Assembly: GCA_045805265.1 (NCBI GenBank)
Contig: JBJMLO010000023.1
Coordinates: forward strand, 1 to 64,000
Direction of reading: 5' to 3'
DNA length: 64,000 nt
From: JBJMLO01 sp045805265
Lineage (GTDB): Bacteria > Actinomycetota > UBA4738 > JACQTL01
Part shown: one piece after another, positions 15,216-24,388 of the stretch
How the letters are laid out: each line of letters opens with the position of its first letter
How positions within the stretch are numbered: position 1 is the first letter of the stretch
Made by a program: the position numbers and the translations under genes
Notes under the pieces: model-generated
Told to the model about the DNA's origin: nothing
Database searches by the model: none
The model's input: the letters and a program-made list of their open reading frames with translations, nothing else

Positions 15216-16685
15216 ATGGCGGAGGGCGCTCCCGGCATCGACCAGGCCCGGGGACGACCGGACGACGGGACGGGGCGGCCCGTGGCGCTGGCCGCGCAGC
15301 CAGCCTCGCCGGACGCCGGGTCCGTCGTCGGCCGCCTCCGGGCGACGTTCGAGACGGGCCGGACCCGGCCGGTCGCGTGGCGCCGCGCCCAGCTCGAGGC
15401 GGTCAAGCGGATGCTCGTCGAGCACGAGCGGGAGTTCCTCGACGCGCTGGCCGCCGACCTCGGCAAGCCGGCCATCGAGGGATGGCTCACCGACCTCGTC
15501 CTGACCACCCGGGACGTCGAGCACACGCTGAGGCACATGGCTTCCTGGATGCGTCCGGAACGCGTCCCGGTGCCGTGGGTCCAGCAGCCCGCCTCCGCCC
15601 GGGTGATCCGGGAGCCGCTCGGGGTGGTGCTGGTGATCGCGCCCTGGAACTACCCGGTCCAGCTGCTGCTGGAGCCGATGATCGCGGCGCTGGCGGCGGG
15701 GAACGCCGTGGTCGGCAAGCCCTCCGAGATCTCGGCGGCCTCCTCGGCCGTCCTGGCCCGGCTGGTGCCGCAGTACCTGGACCCCGACGCGGTCGCGGTG
15801 GTCGAGGGCGGCGCCGAGGAGACGACCGCGCTCCTCGAGCAGCGCTTCGACCACATCCTGTACACGGGGAACGCGCGCGTCGGCCGGATCGTGATGGAGG
15901 CCGCGGCGAAGCACCTCACGCCGGTCACGCTGGAGCTCGGCGGGAAGAGCCCGGCCATCGTCAACGACGACGCCGATCTGGCGGTGGCCGCGCGGCGGAT
16001 CGCGTTCGGGAAGTGGATCAACGCGGGCCAGACGTGCATCGCTCCCGACTACGTCCTGGTCCATCGCGACGTCGAGCGCGCGCTGGTGGAGGCGCTCCGG
16101 ACGAGCATCCGGAGCTTCTTCGGCGACGACCCCAAGGCCAGTCCGGACTACGCCCGGATCGTGAACGACCAGCACTTCGCGCGGCTGGCCGGGCTGCTCG
16201 ACCAGGGCGGGTTCCAGGAGGTCGCCGCCGGCGGAGAGGTGGACCCCGCCGTGCGGTACATCGCCCCGACGGTGATCCGCGGGGTCGACGCCGCCTCGCC
16301 GCTCATGGAGGAGGAGATCTTCGGGCCGATCCTGCCGGTCGTCGCCGTGGACGGCATCGACGCTGCGGTCCGGTTCGTGAACGAGCGTCCGAAGCCGCTG
16401 TCGCTGTACGTGTTCGCGAAATCGCGGGCCGCGCAGCAGCGGGTCGTGGGGAGGACGTCGGCCGGCGGTGTGTGCGTGAACACGACCGTCGTCCATTTCG
16501 CCGTCCCGGGCCTGCCGTTCGGCGGGGTGGGCGACAGCGGGTTCGGCGCCTACCACGGCCGGGAGGGCTTCGAGACGTTCAGCAACCGCAAGCCCGTGCT
16601 GACGAAGCCGGTGAAGCCCGACCCGCCGGTGCAGTACCCCCCCTGGACGGGCTTCAAGCAGCGCTTGCTCCGCCGGATCCTGTAG
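15216..16685 (+). CDS. aldehyde dehydrogenase family protein (class 3-like)
   Basis: Oxidises an aldehyde to a carboxylate with NAD(P)+ in the cytoplasm. E240 in TLELGGKSPAIV and C274 in NAGQTCIAPDY are the general base and nucleophile. The coenzyme motif APWNYPVQL and the C-terminal PFGGVGDSGFGAYHG and FS-N-RK segment fit the class 3 group (fatty, coniferyl or similar aldehydes). Length (489) is normal, with about 30 extra N-terminal residues of low complexity. GAGG lies 12 bases before the ATG. The gene converges with that at 16693, leaving only seven bases. Substrate cannot be deduced from context. Confidence 0.9.
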   Translation: MAEGAPGIDQARGRPDDGTGRPVALAAQPASPDAGSVVGRLRATFETGRTRPVAWRRAQLEAVKRMLVEHEREFLDALAADLGKPAIEGWLTDLVLTTRDVEHTLRHMASWMRPERVPVPWVQQPASARVIREPLGVVLVIAPWNYPVQLLLEPMIAALAAGNAVVGKPSEISAASSAVLARLVPQYLDPDAVAVVEGGAEETTALLEQRFDHILYTGNARVGRIVMEAAAKHLTPVTLELGGKSPAIVNDDADLAVAARRIAFGKWINAGQTCIAPDYVLVHRDVERALVEALRTSIRSFFGDDPKASPDYARIVNDQHFARLAGLLDQGGFQEVAAGGEVDPAVRYIAPTVIRGVDAASPLMEEEIFGPILPVVAVDGIDAAVRFVNERPKPLSLYVFAKSRAAQQRVVGRTSAGGVCVNTTVVHFAVPGLPFGGVGDSGFGAYHGREGFETFSNRKPVLTKPVKPDPPVQYPPWTGFKQRLLRRIL

Positions 16686-16692
16686 TCGCGGG

Positions 16693-17511
16693 TCAGGCGC
16701 CCAGCGGAAACCCGTAGCGCGAGGGCACGGGGTCCGGGACCTGCGCCGCCGTCCCGTAGGTCACGAGGATCTCCTGGTGGCGGCCGAGGACCAGCAGCCG
16801 GGGGTCCTGGCGGATCATGGTGCCGTCCGCGTAGACCCGGACCAGCCGGCCGCCGCCGTTGCAGTCGCCGCCCAGGCAGGTCGGCGTGAACCGGACGCCC
16901 CACACGTCGAACAGCTGCCCGAGCGTGTACGTGTGGCCGGCCGGCGACTCGATGTGGATCAGGCCGCTGCCGTCGTGGGTGTGGATGACCGTGAGGTAGC
17001 CCGCCGCCTGGTTCCGCCCGATGTCGTCGGGGACCGGGACGGTCTTCCCGTCGACGAAGACGTCGAGGTGGAGGTGGAGGTGGATGTCGGTGACCTCGGA
17101 CGGCAGCGCCGGCAGGCCGAGCTCGCTCAGCCGGGCCCGCAGCGAGCCGAGCGCCGCGTCCCACGGCGGCGGCCCGACTTGCAGCCCCGGGAGGTCACGC
17201 GCGGCGAGCGAAGGCGCCGGAGAGGCGAACGCGAGCGGGCCCGGCGGCTTCCTGGACTGCAGCCACAGGTAGCCGTAGTAGCCGCCGAGCAGGACGAGGG
17301 CGACCACGCCGATCGTCAGCGGGCGGCCCAGGCCGCGGCGGATCCCCTGCCGGACCGACCCGCCCCGTCTCGGCGCCGGCGCCGGCGCCTTCCGGGGACG
17401 GTTGGCCGGGCCCCGGGCTGTCCGCTGCCCGGTCGCCCGCGAGGCGGCGGCGGCGGCGGCCGGCGCGGTGCGCGCCCGCGACTTCGACCGGTTCCTGCGC
17501 TTCTTGGCCAT
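16693..17511 (-). CDS. membrane-anchored His-rich protein of unknown function
   Basis: The ATG at 17511 opens 272 residues: a highly basic Ala/Pro/Arg-rich cytoplasmic start (to about 70), one membrane helix (PLTIGVVALVLLGGYYGYLWL), then an external domain. That domain has DIHLHLHLDVFVDGKTVPVP, IHTHDGSGLIHIESP, LGQLFDVWGVRF and CLGGDCNGGG. The alternating His residues suggest metal binding. Related sequences with a HLHLHLD..DG..VxVPxxIG pattern are widespread in actinomycetes, often annotated as hypothetical. Divergent from the DUF2156 gene by 65 bases. Confidence 0.7.
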   Translation of the reverse strand: MAKKRRNRSKSRARTAPAAAAAASRATGQRTARGPANRPRKAPAPAPRRGGSVRQGIRRGLGRPLTIGVVALVLLGGYYGYLWLQSRKPPGPLAFASPAPSLAARDLPGLQVGPPPWDAALGSLRARLSELGLPALPSEVTDIHLHLHLDVFVDGKTVPVPDDIGRNQAAGYLTVIHTHDGSGLIHIESPAGHTYTLGQLFDVWGVRFTPTCLGGDCNGGGRLVRVYADGTMIRQDPRLLVLGRHQEILVTYGTAAQVPDPVPSRYGFPLGA

Positions 17512-17576
17512 GGGGCGGCCATCGTAGAGGGTGAGGAACTGTCCCCGGCCCCCGGCTTCGGTCACAATCGCGCCCC

Positions 17577-18737
17577 ATGCGCCGACCAGCGCCCCAGCGA
17601 GACGCCGGACTCCGGCCCGCCCAGCGGGACCGGCTGCTCGAACTCCTCCGCCGTCACGGGCGCAACCCCAACTCGTTCCTGGCGATGTACGAGGGTCCGT
17701 GGTCGCTGTTCGAGTCCCAGCGCGTGGACGGCGGCGTCCCGTACGTCGAGGCTCACCGCACCGCCCTGGCCTGGGGCGACCCGCTCGGCGCGCCGGAGGA
17801 CGCCGCCACGCTGCTCGGGGAGTTCACCGCCGCCATGCGGGCCCGCGGGCTGCGGGTGTGCATGGTCCCGGTGCAGGAGGGGATGGCCCGCCTGGCCATG
17901 GACCAGGGGCACGCCGTCCTGAAGATCGGCGAGGAACCCGTGTTCGACCTCACGACCTGGCACCGGCCGCGGGGGGATCCGGGGAAGCGGCTGCGGTGGG
18001 CGATGAACCACGCCCGGCGGGCCGGGGTGGAGATCGAGGAGGCCGAGCGGGGCGACCGCGACCCGGCGGTCGACCGGGAGATCGCCGGCGTGCGCGCCGC
18101 GTGGGAGGCCGCGCTGGGCCGCCGTCCCGTGCGGTCGTTCATGCGGGCCGCGCCGCTGGCGCTGGCCGAGCACAAGCGGATCTTCCTCGCCCGGCACCAC
18201 GGCGATCTGGTCGCGGTGCTCGGGTGCGTGCCGGTGCACGGCCGCGACGGGTGGTACCTCGAGGACCTGGTCCGGCTCCCCGACAGCGTGACCGGAGCGA
18301 CCGAGCTGCTCATCGTGGAGGCCCTGGAACGGCTGTCGGCCCGGGGCGCCCGGTTCGCCACGCTGGGCATCGCCCCGCTGCGGGGTTCCGACCGGCAGAT
18401 GGACCGACGGGCGCGCTGGCTGGCGCGACTGCTGCGCGTCGCCCTCGAGCGGTTCGACGACCGGTACCACTTCGCGTCGCTCGGCAGGTTCAAGGCCAAG
18501 TTCCGCCCGACGGGATGGGAGGCGCGGTACGTGACCTTCCTCCCTCCTCGCCCGAGCGTCGGCCTGATCCGGGCGGTGGCCTCGGTGCTGGATCCGCAGC
18601 CCGCCGGGCCGGCGGCCGCCCGCGGCCGCGCGACGGCGCTCCAGGCGGTGGCGATCGGCGTCGGCGTGGCCATCGTGGTGCTGCTGGTCCGCCGCTCGTC
18701 TGGAGCGGGGGCCGAGGACGGGTCGGCCGCTACGTGA
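17577..18737 (+). CDS. DUF2156 / MprF-type aminoacyltransferase domain protein
   Basis: This 386-residue protein matches the GNAT-like domain of MprF and LysX, which transfers an aminoacyl group from tRNA to phosphatidylglycerol. Typical elements are NPNSFLAMYEGPWSLFESQ near the start, AHRTALAWGDPLG, LRWAMNHARRAGV and FNSLGRFKAKF-like FASLGRFKAKFRPTGWE near 305. A single membrane helix lies at the very C-terminus (ALQAVAIGVGVAIVVLLV) instead of the usual N-terminal multi-span flippase. So it is a tail-anchored, stand-alone version; substrate may be a lipid or something else. Its last eight bases overlap the end of the convergent kinase gene. Confidence 0.75.
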   Translation: MRRPAPQRDAGLRPAQRDRLLELLRRHGRNPNSFLAMYEGPWSLFESQRVDGGVPYVEAHRTALAWGDPLGAPEDAATLLGEFTAAMRARGLRVCMVPVQEGMARLAMDQGHAVLKIGEEPVFDLTTWHRPRGDPGKRLRWAMNHARRAGVEIEEAERGDRDPAVDREIAGVRAAWEAALGRRPVRSFMRAAPLALAEHKRIFLARHHGDLVAVLGCVPVHGRDGWYLEDLVRLPDSVTGATELLIVEALERLSARGARFATLGIAPLRGSDRQMDRRARWLARLLRVALERFDDRYHFASLGRFKAKFRPTGWEARYVTFLPPRPSVGLIRAVASVLDPQPAGPAAARGRATALQAVAIGVGVAIVVLLVRRSSGAGAEDGSAAT

Positions 18738-19587
18738 CGAACGGCGTCGCGCAGTTGGCCAGCATCTGCGCGAACACGGCACACGAGGGCGGCCGGTGGT
18801 TCGGGTCCTTGGCCAGCGCCTGCAGGACTGCCCAGTACAGCTGGGCGGGGAGGTCCGGGCGGCCGATCGTCGGGTCGGGCGGGGTGTCGTTCAGCACTGC
18901 CTGGGCCAGCTGGAACATGCTGCGCTCCCCGAACGGCGGCTTCCCGGTCAGACACTCGTGGACCACGCAGCCGAACGCGTACAGGTCGGACCTCGCGGTG
19001 CCCTTGCCGCCCCGGATGAGCTCGGGGGCGAGGTAGTCGAGTGTTCCCATGACCTGGCCGGGGCTGGTGAGCACGGTGAACGCGGGCCCCTTGGCCAGGC
19101 CGAAGTCGGTGACGGCAGCGGTGCCGTCGAGCTCCAGGATGATGTTCGCCGGCTTGATGTCCCGGTGCACCAGCCCGGCGGCGTGCAGCGCGTCGAGCCC
19201 CGCGCCGGCCTGGGCAGCGATGCGCAGCACGTCCGGCAGGGGCAGCGGCCCCCGTTCCTCGAGCGCCTGGCCGAGCGACCGGCCCCCGACGAACTGCGAG
19301 GCGAGATAGGGCCGGCCGCCGAGCTCCCCCGCATCCAGGATCGGCACCAGGTTGGGGTGGTGGACGGTCCCGGCGGCCCGGGCCTCGTGCTGGAACCGGC
19401 GCACGTAGACGGGATCGCCGCCCAGCTTCGGCTTCAGCAGCTTGAGGGCCACCACCTGGCCGGTGTCCGGCCTGGTCGCGCGGAACACCCGGGCCATCGC
19501 GCCCTCGCCCAGGAACTCGTCCAGCCGGAACGGTCCGATCTGGGTGCCGAGGACGAGGCCGGGGTCGTCGGGCGGCGGCTCGTACAT
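18730..19587 (-). CDS. Ser/Thr protein kinase, soluble
   Basis: A bare PknB-type kinase domain of 285 residues without a membrane span. G-loop LGEGAMARVF at 26, K49 in VALKLL, HRDIKPANI with D143, and DFGLAKG with D161 are all intact, followed by an activation loop with Thr/Ser (FTVLTSPGQVMGT) and APE-like APELI. It should phosphorylate Ser/Thr of cytoplasmic targets. It diverges from the glycogen-debranching-type gene by only 56 bases, so the two may be co-regulated. The window also encodes FHA domains that could read its products. Confidence 0.92.
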   Translation of the reverse strand: MYEPPPDDPGLVLGTQIGPFRLDEFLGEGAMARVFRATRPDTGQVVALKLLKPKLGGDPVYVRRFQHEARAAGTVHHPNLVPILDAGELGGRPYLASQFVGGRSLGQALEERGPLPLPDVLRIAAQAGAGLDALHAAGLVHRDIKPANIILELDGTAAVTDFGLAKGPAFTVLTSPGQVMGTLDYLAPELIRGGKGTARSDLYAFGCVVHECLTGKPPFGERSMFQLAQAVLNDTPPDPTIGRPDLPAQLYWAVLQALAKDPNHRPPSCAVFAQMLANCATPFVT

Positions 19588-19643
19588 GGCGGCGAAAGCA
19601 TAGGGCGCGGCGCTGTATCGTCGGCGGGCGGCCAGGAGGTGGC

Positions 19644-21776
19644 ATGCCGGAGGGCGGCGAGAGCCCGGAGGTCAGCTGGGTCCAGATCCTGAAGGGGTCG
19701 ACCTTCATGCTGTCCGACCCGAGGGGCGACATCCTCGGCGGGTCGCTTGGCGGGTTGTTCCACGAGGACACGCGGTTCCTGTCGCGGTTCGCGCTCACGG
19801 TGAACGGCGCGCGTCCCTCGCTGCTGTCCTCGGGCGCCGGCGACTACGACTCCGCGGCCTTCTTCCTGACGAACACCGATCTCGAGGGCATCCCGGGCCG
19901 CAGCATGTCGATCCAGCGGTTCCGGTTCGTCGGCGACGGGCTCACCGAGGTGATCTCCGTGCAGAGCCACGTCACGGTGCCTCTGGAGATCGAGGTCCGG
20001 CTGTCGTGCGGCGCCGACTTCGCCGACCTGTTCGAGGTCAAGCGGGAGGACTTCCGCAAACTCGGACAGTTCCATCCCGCGCACGACCGGGCCACCGGCG
20101 CGCTGGTGTTCGAGTACCACCACGACGAGTTCACCGCGGCCTGCCGGGTGCACTCGAGCGAGCCCGCGGAGATCCAGGGCGACGATCTCGTGTTCCGCGT
20201 CCGGCTCGACCCACGCGCCGTGTGGAAGACCCGTGTCCAGGTCGCGGTGCGGATGGGCGAGCGGCATTTCGAGCCCCTCGACGAGGTGGAGCGGGCCGCG
20301 TCGATGGCGCTGATCCAGTGGCGGGAGGGGTCGCCGGACCTCCGACGGTGGCGCGCCGAGGTTCCGACGTTGCAGACGGGGTGGGATCTCATGGACCTCG
20401 CCTACCAGACCTCGATCGCGGACCTGGCCGCGCTCCGGTTGCAGGCGGAGGTCGAGGGGAACGACTACTCGCTGCCCGCCGCGGGCCTGCCATGGTTCAT
20501 GGCCATCTTCGGGCGTGACACGCTGGTGACCTCGTTCCAGTCGCTGCTGATCGGTCCCGACCTGGCCAAGGGCGCGCTGCGGGCGCTGGCGGCGCTGCAG
20601 GGGAAGGAGGTCAACGACTTCAAGGACGAGGAACCCGGGAAGATCCTGCACGAGATCCGGTTCGGCGAGCTGACCGTGCTGGGGGAGATGCCCCACCGGC
20701 CGTACTACGGGACGAACGACGCTACGCAGCTGTGGCTGATCCTGCTCTCCGAGTACTGGCGGGTCACCGGCGACGCCGAGACCGTCAACGCGTTGCGCGG
20801 CAACGCGATGCGGGCGCTTGAGTGGATCGATCGGTACGGCGATCGCGACGGCGACGGCTACGTCGAGTATGCGACGCGGTCCCAGCGGGGGTTGGTGAAC
20901 CAGGGGTGGAAGGATTCATCGAACTCGGTCGTGTACTCGAGCGGCGAGCTCGCGCAGCCGCCCATCGCGTGCTGCGAGATCCAGGGGTATGCGTACGACG
21001 CGAAGGTCCGGACGGCGGAGCTGGCGGAGCGGGTGTGGGGCGAGGTGGACCTGGCGGCCCGGCTGCGTGCCGAGGCGGCGGCCCTGTTCGACCGGTTCAA
21101 CGCCGACTTCTGGGTCGACGCGCGGGGCGGCTACTACGCGGAGGCGCTGGCCGGTCCCGAGGCGGGCGCGAAGCGGGTTGTCGACTCCATGACGTCGAAC
21201 ATGGGGCACCTGCTGTGGTCGGGCATCGTGCCGGAGGGCCGGGCGGCGACGGTAGTCCGGCACCTGTTCTCGGATCAGATGTTCAGCGGTTGGGGCGTTC
21301 GGACCATGTCGACCGACGACGCCGCGTTCAACCCGATCATGTACCACAACGGAACGGTGTGGCCGCACGACAACTCGCTGATCTGCGCGGGGCTGGCCCG
21401 GTACGGATACCGCCGCGAGGCCAACCGCATCGCCACCACGATGATCGAGGCGGCGGGGTCGTCCGCCTACCGGCTCCCCGAGGTGTTCGCCGGGTACCCG
21501 AGGAGCGACAGCGGCTTCCCGGTGCGGTACCCGACGGCGTCGAGCCCCCAGGCGTGGGCCACCGCGGCGCCGTTCCTGTGGCTGCGGCTGATCCTCGGCG
21601 CCGAGCCTCGCGACGGGTCGCTGCAGCTCGACCCGCTGGTGCCGCCCGAGTGCGGCCGGATCGACGTCCGGGGCCTCCACGCGTTCGGCCGGCGGTGGGA
21701 CGTCATGGCCGAAGGCACCGAGGGCTGGGTCAAACAAGGCTCGACCCCGAGCCCTGCGGTGAGCGGCCCGGTCTGA
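19644..21776 (+). CDS. amylo-alpha-1,6-glucosidase family (glycogen-debranching type) enzyme
   Basis: The protein has 710 residues: an N-terminal beta-sandwich domain of the bacterial debranching-enzyme type (residues about 10-230; GGLFHEDTRFLSRF is typical). An (alpha/alpha)6 barrel with GH15/GH63-like motifs follows. Key segments are LPWFMAIFGRDTLVTSF near 285, NQGWKDSSNSVV near 420 with an acidic residue, and YHNGTVWPHDNSL near 570. It should hydrolyse alpha-1,6 or related glucosidic bonds in cytoplasmic glycogen or oligosaccharides. AGGAGGT lies three bases before the ATG. Three kinase-domain genes surround it, one linked to a sugar-binding domain. Confidence 0.85.
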   Translation: MPEGGESPEVSWVQILKGSTFMLSDPRGDILGGSLGGLFHEDTRFLSRFALTVNGARPSLLSSGAGDYDSAAFFLTNTDLEGIPGRSMSIQRFRFVGDGLTEVISVQSHVTVPLEIEVRLSCGADFADLFEVKREDFRKLGQFHPAHDRATGALVFEYHHDEFTAACRVHSSEPAEIQGDDLVFRVRLDPRAVWKTRVQVAVRMGERHFEPLDEVERAASMALIQWREGSPDLRRWRAEVPTLQTGWDLMDLAYQTSIADLAALRLQAEVEGNDYSLPAAGLPWFMAIFGRDTLVTSFQSLLIGPDLAKGALRALAALQGKEVNDFKDEEPGKILHEIRFGELTVLGEMPHRPYYGTNDATQLWLILLSEYWRVTGDAETVNALRGNAMRALEWIDRYGDRDGDGYVEYATRSQRGLVNQGWKDSSNSVVYSSGELAQPPIACCEIQGYAYDAKVRTAELAERVWGEVDLAARLRAEAAALFDRFNADFWVDARGGYYAEALAGPEAGAKRVVDSMTSNMGHLLWSGIVPEGRAATVVRHLFSDQMFSGWGVRTMSTDDAAFNPIMYHNGTVWPHDNSLICAGLARYGYRREANRIATTMIEAAGSSAYRLPEVFAGYPRSDSGFPVRYPTASSPQAWATAAPFLWLRLILGAEPRDGSLQLDPLVPPECGRIDVRGLHAFGRRWDVMAEGTEGWVKQGSTPSPAVSGPV

Positions 21777-21794
21777 GCTCCCGCGGGGGCCGGC

Positions 21795-24230
21795 CTACCT
21801 GGCGGCCGGTCCCTTCGCCGCCCACACCGCGGCGTCGCTCTTCCTGCCGGTGCCGTCGGACCCCACGGCGACCAGCGGGAAGCTATGGTTCACCGCGACG
21901 ATGCTGCCGATCGTCTGGGCCCCTGCGCCGTCCAGCTCGCCCTCGCTCGAGGTCTCCCGGGTCCACGTCCGCCCGTCGTCCGAGTACCAGATCGCCGCGT
22001 TCTGGTCTCCGTTCACGACCTCGAAGCCGCCGCCGACGAGCTTCGGGAACCCGGCCTGCGTGCCGCCGGTCGGATAGACGCGGGTCAAGACCTGGTCGCC
22101 GGTCCCGGCGAGCGCCCCCCCGGTGATCTCCGTCCAGTCCGTGCCGTTCGACGAGGTCCACACGGCGGCGTCCCTGCCGCTCCCCGCCGCGTCGTCGAAC
22201 CCCACCGCGACCAGCTGGTCCCCGACCTCCTGGATGTCGTTCATCGCCTGGTTCCCCGCCTTGCCGACGAGATCCCTTGAAGGCACCTGCGACCAGCTCC
22301 TGCCGTCGTCGGAGAGCCAGATCGCCGCATCGGTGCCCTTCCCCGGCGTGGTGTCGTACCCGGCCGCGACGAACCCGGTCGTCCCCGGCCGCCTGGCGAT
22401 CCGCTTGAGTTTCTGTTCCCCGGGCCCGCCGAGGTCGCCGCCGGTGAACTCCTTCCACGAGGTGCCGTCCTTGGAGATCCAGACGGCGCCGTCCTTGCCG
22501 TCCACCGGGTCGGTGTCGAACCCCGCCGCCAGCAGGCCGACGGGCGTGCCGCCCACCCGGCTCATCGACTGGGCGCCGGAGCCACCGAGCTGCCGTCGCG
22601 AGCCCTCGACCCTGGACCACGTCTCCCCCCCGTCGTCGGAGAGCCATACCGCCGCATCCTCGCTCCCGGGCGGGCCGTCCGACCCCACCGCCACGAGCCG
22701 TCCTCCGCCCGCGCCGCTCATGCCGTTGATGGCCTGCGCCCCCGATTCCGCGAGCCCGGACTGGCCGGGCGATGGGCTCCAGGTCAGGCCGTCGTGCGAC
22801 AGCCACACCGCGGCGTCGGCGTCCGGCCGGCCCGCGACGACGGCCGACCCCGCCGCCGCGAGCGTGTTTCCACCGGACCCGGGCTGGGCGACCCTCGTCA
22901 CCGCGGCGATCTCCTGGAGCCCCGCTCCGGACAGGGCCGCCTGCGGCCTGGGCTTCCAGGCCAGCTGGATCCCCACGGCCGGCGGCGTCGTCTCGTTCCC
23001 GTCTCCACCGGGCGTTCCCCCCCCGCCCTTCAGCAGGAGCCAGGCGATCACCGCTCCCGCGACGAGCAGCACCGCCACCCCACCGAGCACCAGCGCCCTC
23101 CCGGCCCGGCGGGGCGCGGGTGGCCCCGCGCGTTCCGTCGCCGGAGTGTCCGACGGCGGGGTCGCAGGGGGAGCACTCGGCCCCGGCGGCCGGGCGATCG
23201 CCGGCGGCGGGGCGGACGCGAGCGTTTCCGGGCGGGAATCCGGCGGGGCGGCCGGCATCCTCGGGACGTCTGCGGGGGGCGTGCCCCCGGCCCCGGGAGG
23301 AGGGGGCGGCATGGGGGGCGGCGCGGCGACCGTCCGCTCGGGAGCGTCGGCGGCGGGCCGCTCCGAACGCGCCCCCCAGGTCCCGAGGGCTCCCCGCATG
23401 GCGGTCACGAATTCCAGGCACGTCGCGAACCGGTCGTCGGGGCGTTTCGCCAGGGCCCGGCCCTCGACCTCGTCGACCTCGACGGGGAGGTCGGGGCGCA
23501 GGCTGGTCACGGGCGGCGGGGGCTGCTGCACGTGGGCGAACAGCGTGGCCACGTCGGAGGTCTCGCCGAAGACCACGGCGCCTGTCAGGCACTCGAACAT
23601 CACGCAGGCCAGCGAGTACTCGTCGGCCCGTCCGTCGACGGCCTGGCCCTCGACCTGCTCCGGGGCGACGTAGTCGATGGTCCCGACGAACTGCCCGCTG
23701 GCCGTGAGCGCCCGGCTGGCCTGCGCGAACCGCTTGGTGAGCCCGAAGTCCGTGAGGTACACGTGGTCCGTCTCGTCGCCGCCCGAGCCCGAGGCCAGCA
23801 GGATGTTCGCCGGCTTCACGTCGCGGTGGACGATCCCCTGCTCGTGTGCCGCGTCCAGCGCGCTGGCCACCTGCCGGAGGATCCCCACGGCCCGGTCGGA
23901 GGGCAGCGCGCCCGCCTCGACCAGCAGCGTGCGGAGGTCGGTCCCCGGGACGAACCGCATCGCCAGGTACAGGACCCCGCCCTGCTCGCCGGTGTCGTAG
24001 ATCGGGATGATGTTGGGGTGGTCGATGGCGGCCGCCATGCGCGCCTCGCGCTCGAACCGTTCCCGGAACCCGACGTCCCCCGCCACCTCGGGCGCCATGA
24101 CCTTGACCGCGACCTTCCGTTCCAGGCGGAGGTCCCTGGCCAGGTAGACGACGCCCATGCCGCCTCGACCGATGGGCTCCTCGAGCCGGTAGGGCCCGAG
24201 CTGGGTGCCGACGCGAGGATCGGAGGACAC
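21795..24230 (-). CDS. receptor Ser/Thr kinase with seven-repeat extracellular propeller
   Basis: Residues 1-280 are a full PknB-type kinase: GRGGMGVVYL loop, K43, HRDVKPAN with D137, DFGLTKRF with D161. A Pro-rich juxtamembrane stretch (300-375) precedes one membrane helix at about 378-400. Residues 440-811 hold seven copies of a 50-residue unit with the core D-A-A-[VI]-W-x-S-x-D-G-x-x-W, an Asp-box/BNR-like blade, predicting a seven-bladed propeller outside. The layout resembles mycobacterial PknD, which has a six-bladed NHL propeller, but the blades differ. Start is a GTG. It converges with the debranching-type gene (18-base gap). The ligand is unknown. Confidence 0.88.
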   Translation of the reverse strand: MSSDPRVGTQLGPYRLEEPIGRGGMGVVYLARDLRLERKVAVKVMAPEVAGDVGFRERFEREARMAAAIDHPNIIPIYDTGEQGGVLYLAMRFVPGTDLRTLLVEAGALPSDRAVGILRQVASALDAAHEQGIVHRDVKPANILLASGSGGDETDHVYLTDFGLTKRFAQASRALTASGQFVGTIDYVAPEQVEGQAVDGRADEYSLACVMFECLTGAVVFGETSDVATLFAHVQQPPPPVTSLRPDLPVEVDEVEGRALAKRPDDRFATCLEFVTAMRGALGTWGARSERPAADAPERTVAAPPPMPPPPPGAGGTPPADVPRMPAAPPDSRPETLASAPPPAIARPPGPSAPPATPPSDTPATERAGPPAPRRAGRALVLGGVAVLLVAGAVIAWLLLKGGGGTPGGDGNETTPPAVGIQLAWKPRPQAALSGAGLQEIAAVTRVAQPGSGGNTLAAAGSAVVAGRPDADAAVWLSHDGLTWSPSPGQSGLAESGAQAINGMSGAGGGRLVAVGSDGPPGSEDAAVWLSDDGGETWSRVEGSRRQLGGSGAQSMSRVGGTPVGLLAAGFDTDPVDGKDGAVWISKDGTSWKEFTGGDLGGPGEQKLKRIARRPGTTGFVAAGYDTTPGKGTDAAIWLSDDGRSWSQVPSRDLVGKAGNQAMNDIQEVGDQLVAVGFDDAAGSGRDAAVWTSSNGTDWTEITGGALAGTGDQVLTRVYPTGGTQAGFPKLVGGGFEVVNGDQNAAIWYSDDGRTWTRETSSEGELDGAGAQTIGSIVAVNHSFPLVAVGSDGTGRKSDAAVWAAKGPAAR

Positions 24231-24347
24231 GGTGCGCCGTTTGTATCACGCCGCCCCGGCCTCAAGGGAGGGTTCACGGCGACGGCCCACACCGATGTGC
24301 CGGGGGAGGGCTCCCCCCAGCACAACGGGTCTCGTGCGAGGGCAGTG

Positions 24348-24382
24348 GGAGGCGCCGAGGCGGCCCCCCCCTCGGCGCCTCC
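24348..24382 (-). terminator. strong hairpin after the four-repeat protein gene
   Basis: GGAGGCGCCGAGG (24348-24360) and CCTCGGCGCCTCC (24370-24382) form a perfect 13-bp stem with a nine-base loop. It begins seven bases past the stop codon of the minus-strand gene ending at 24389. There is no T-run, as is common for actinobacterial terminators. It could equally act as an mRNA 3'-end stabiliser. Confidence 0.55.
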
Positions 24383-24388
24383 TGGATC

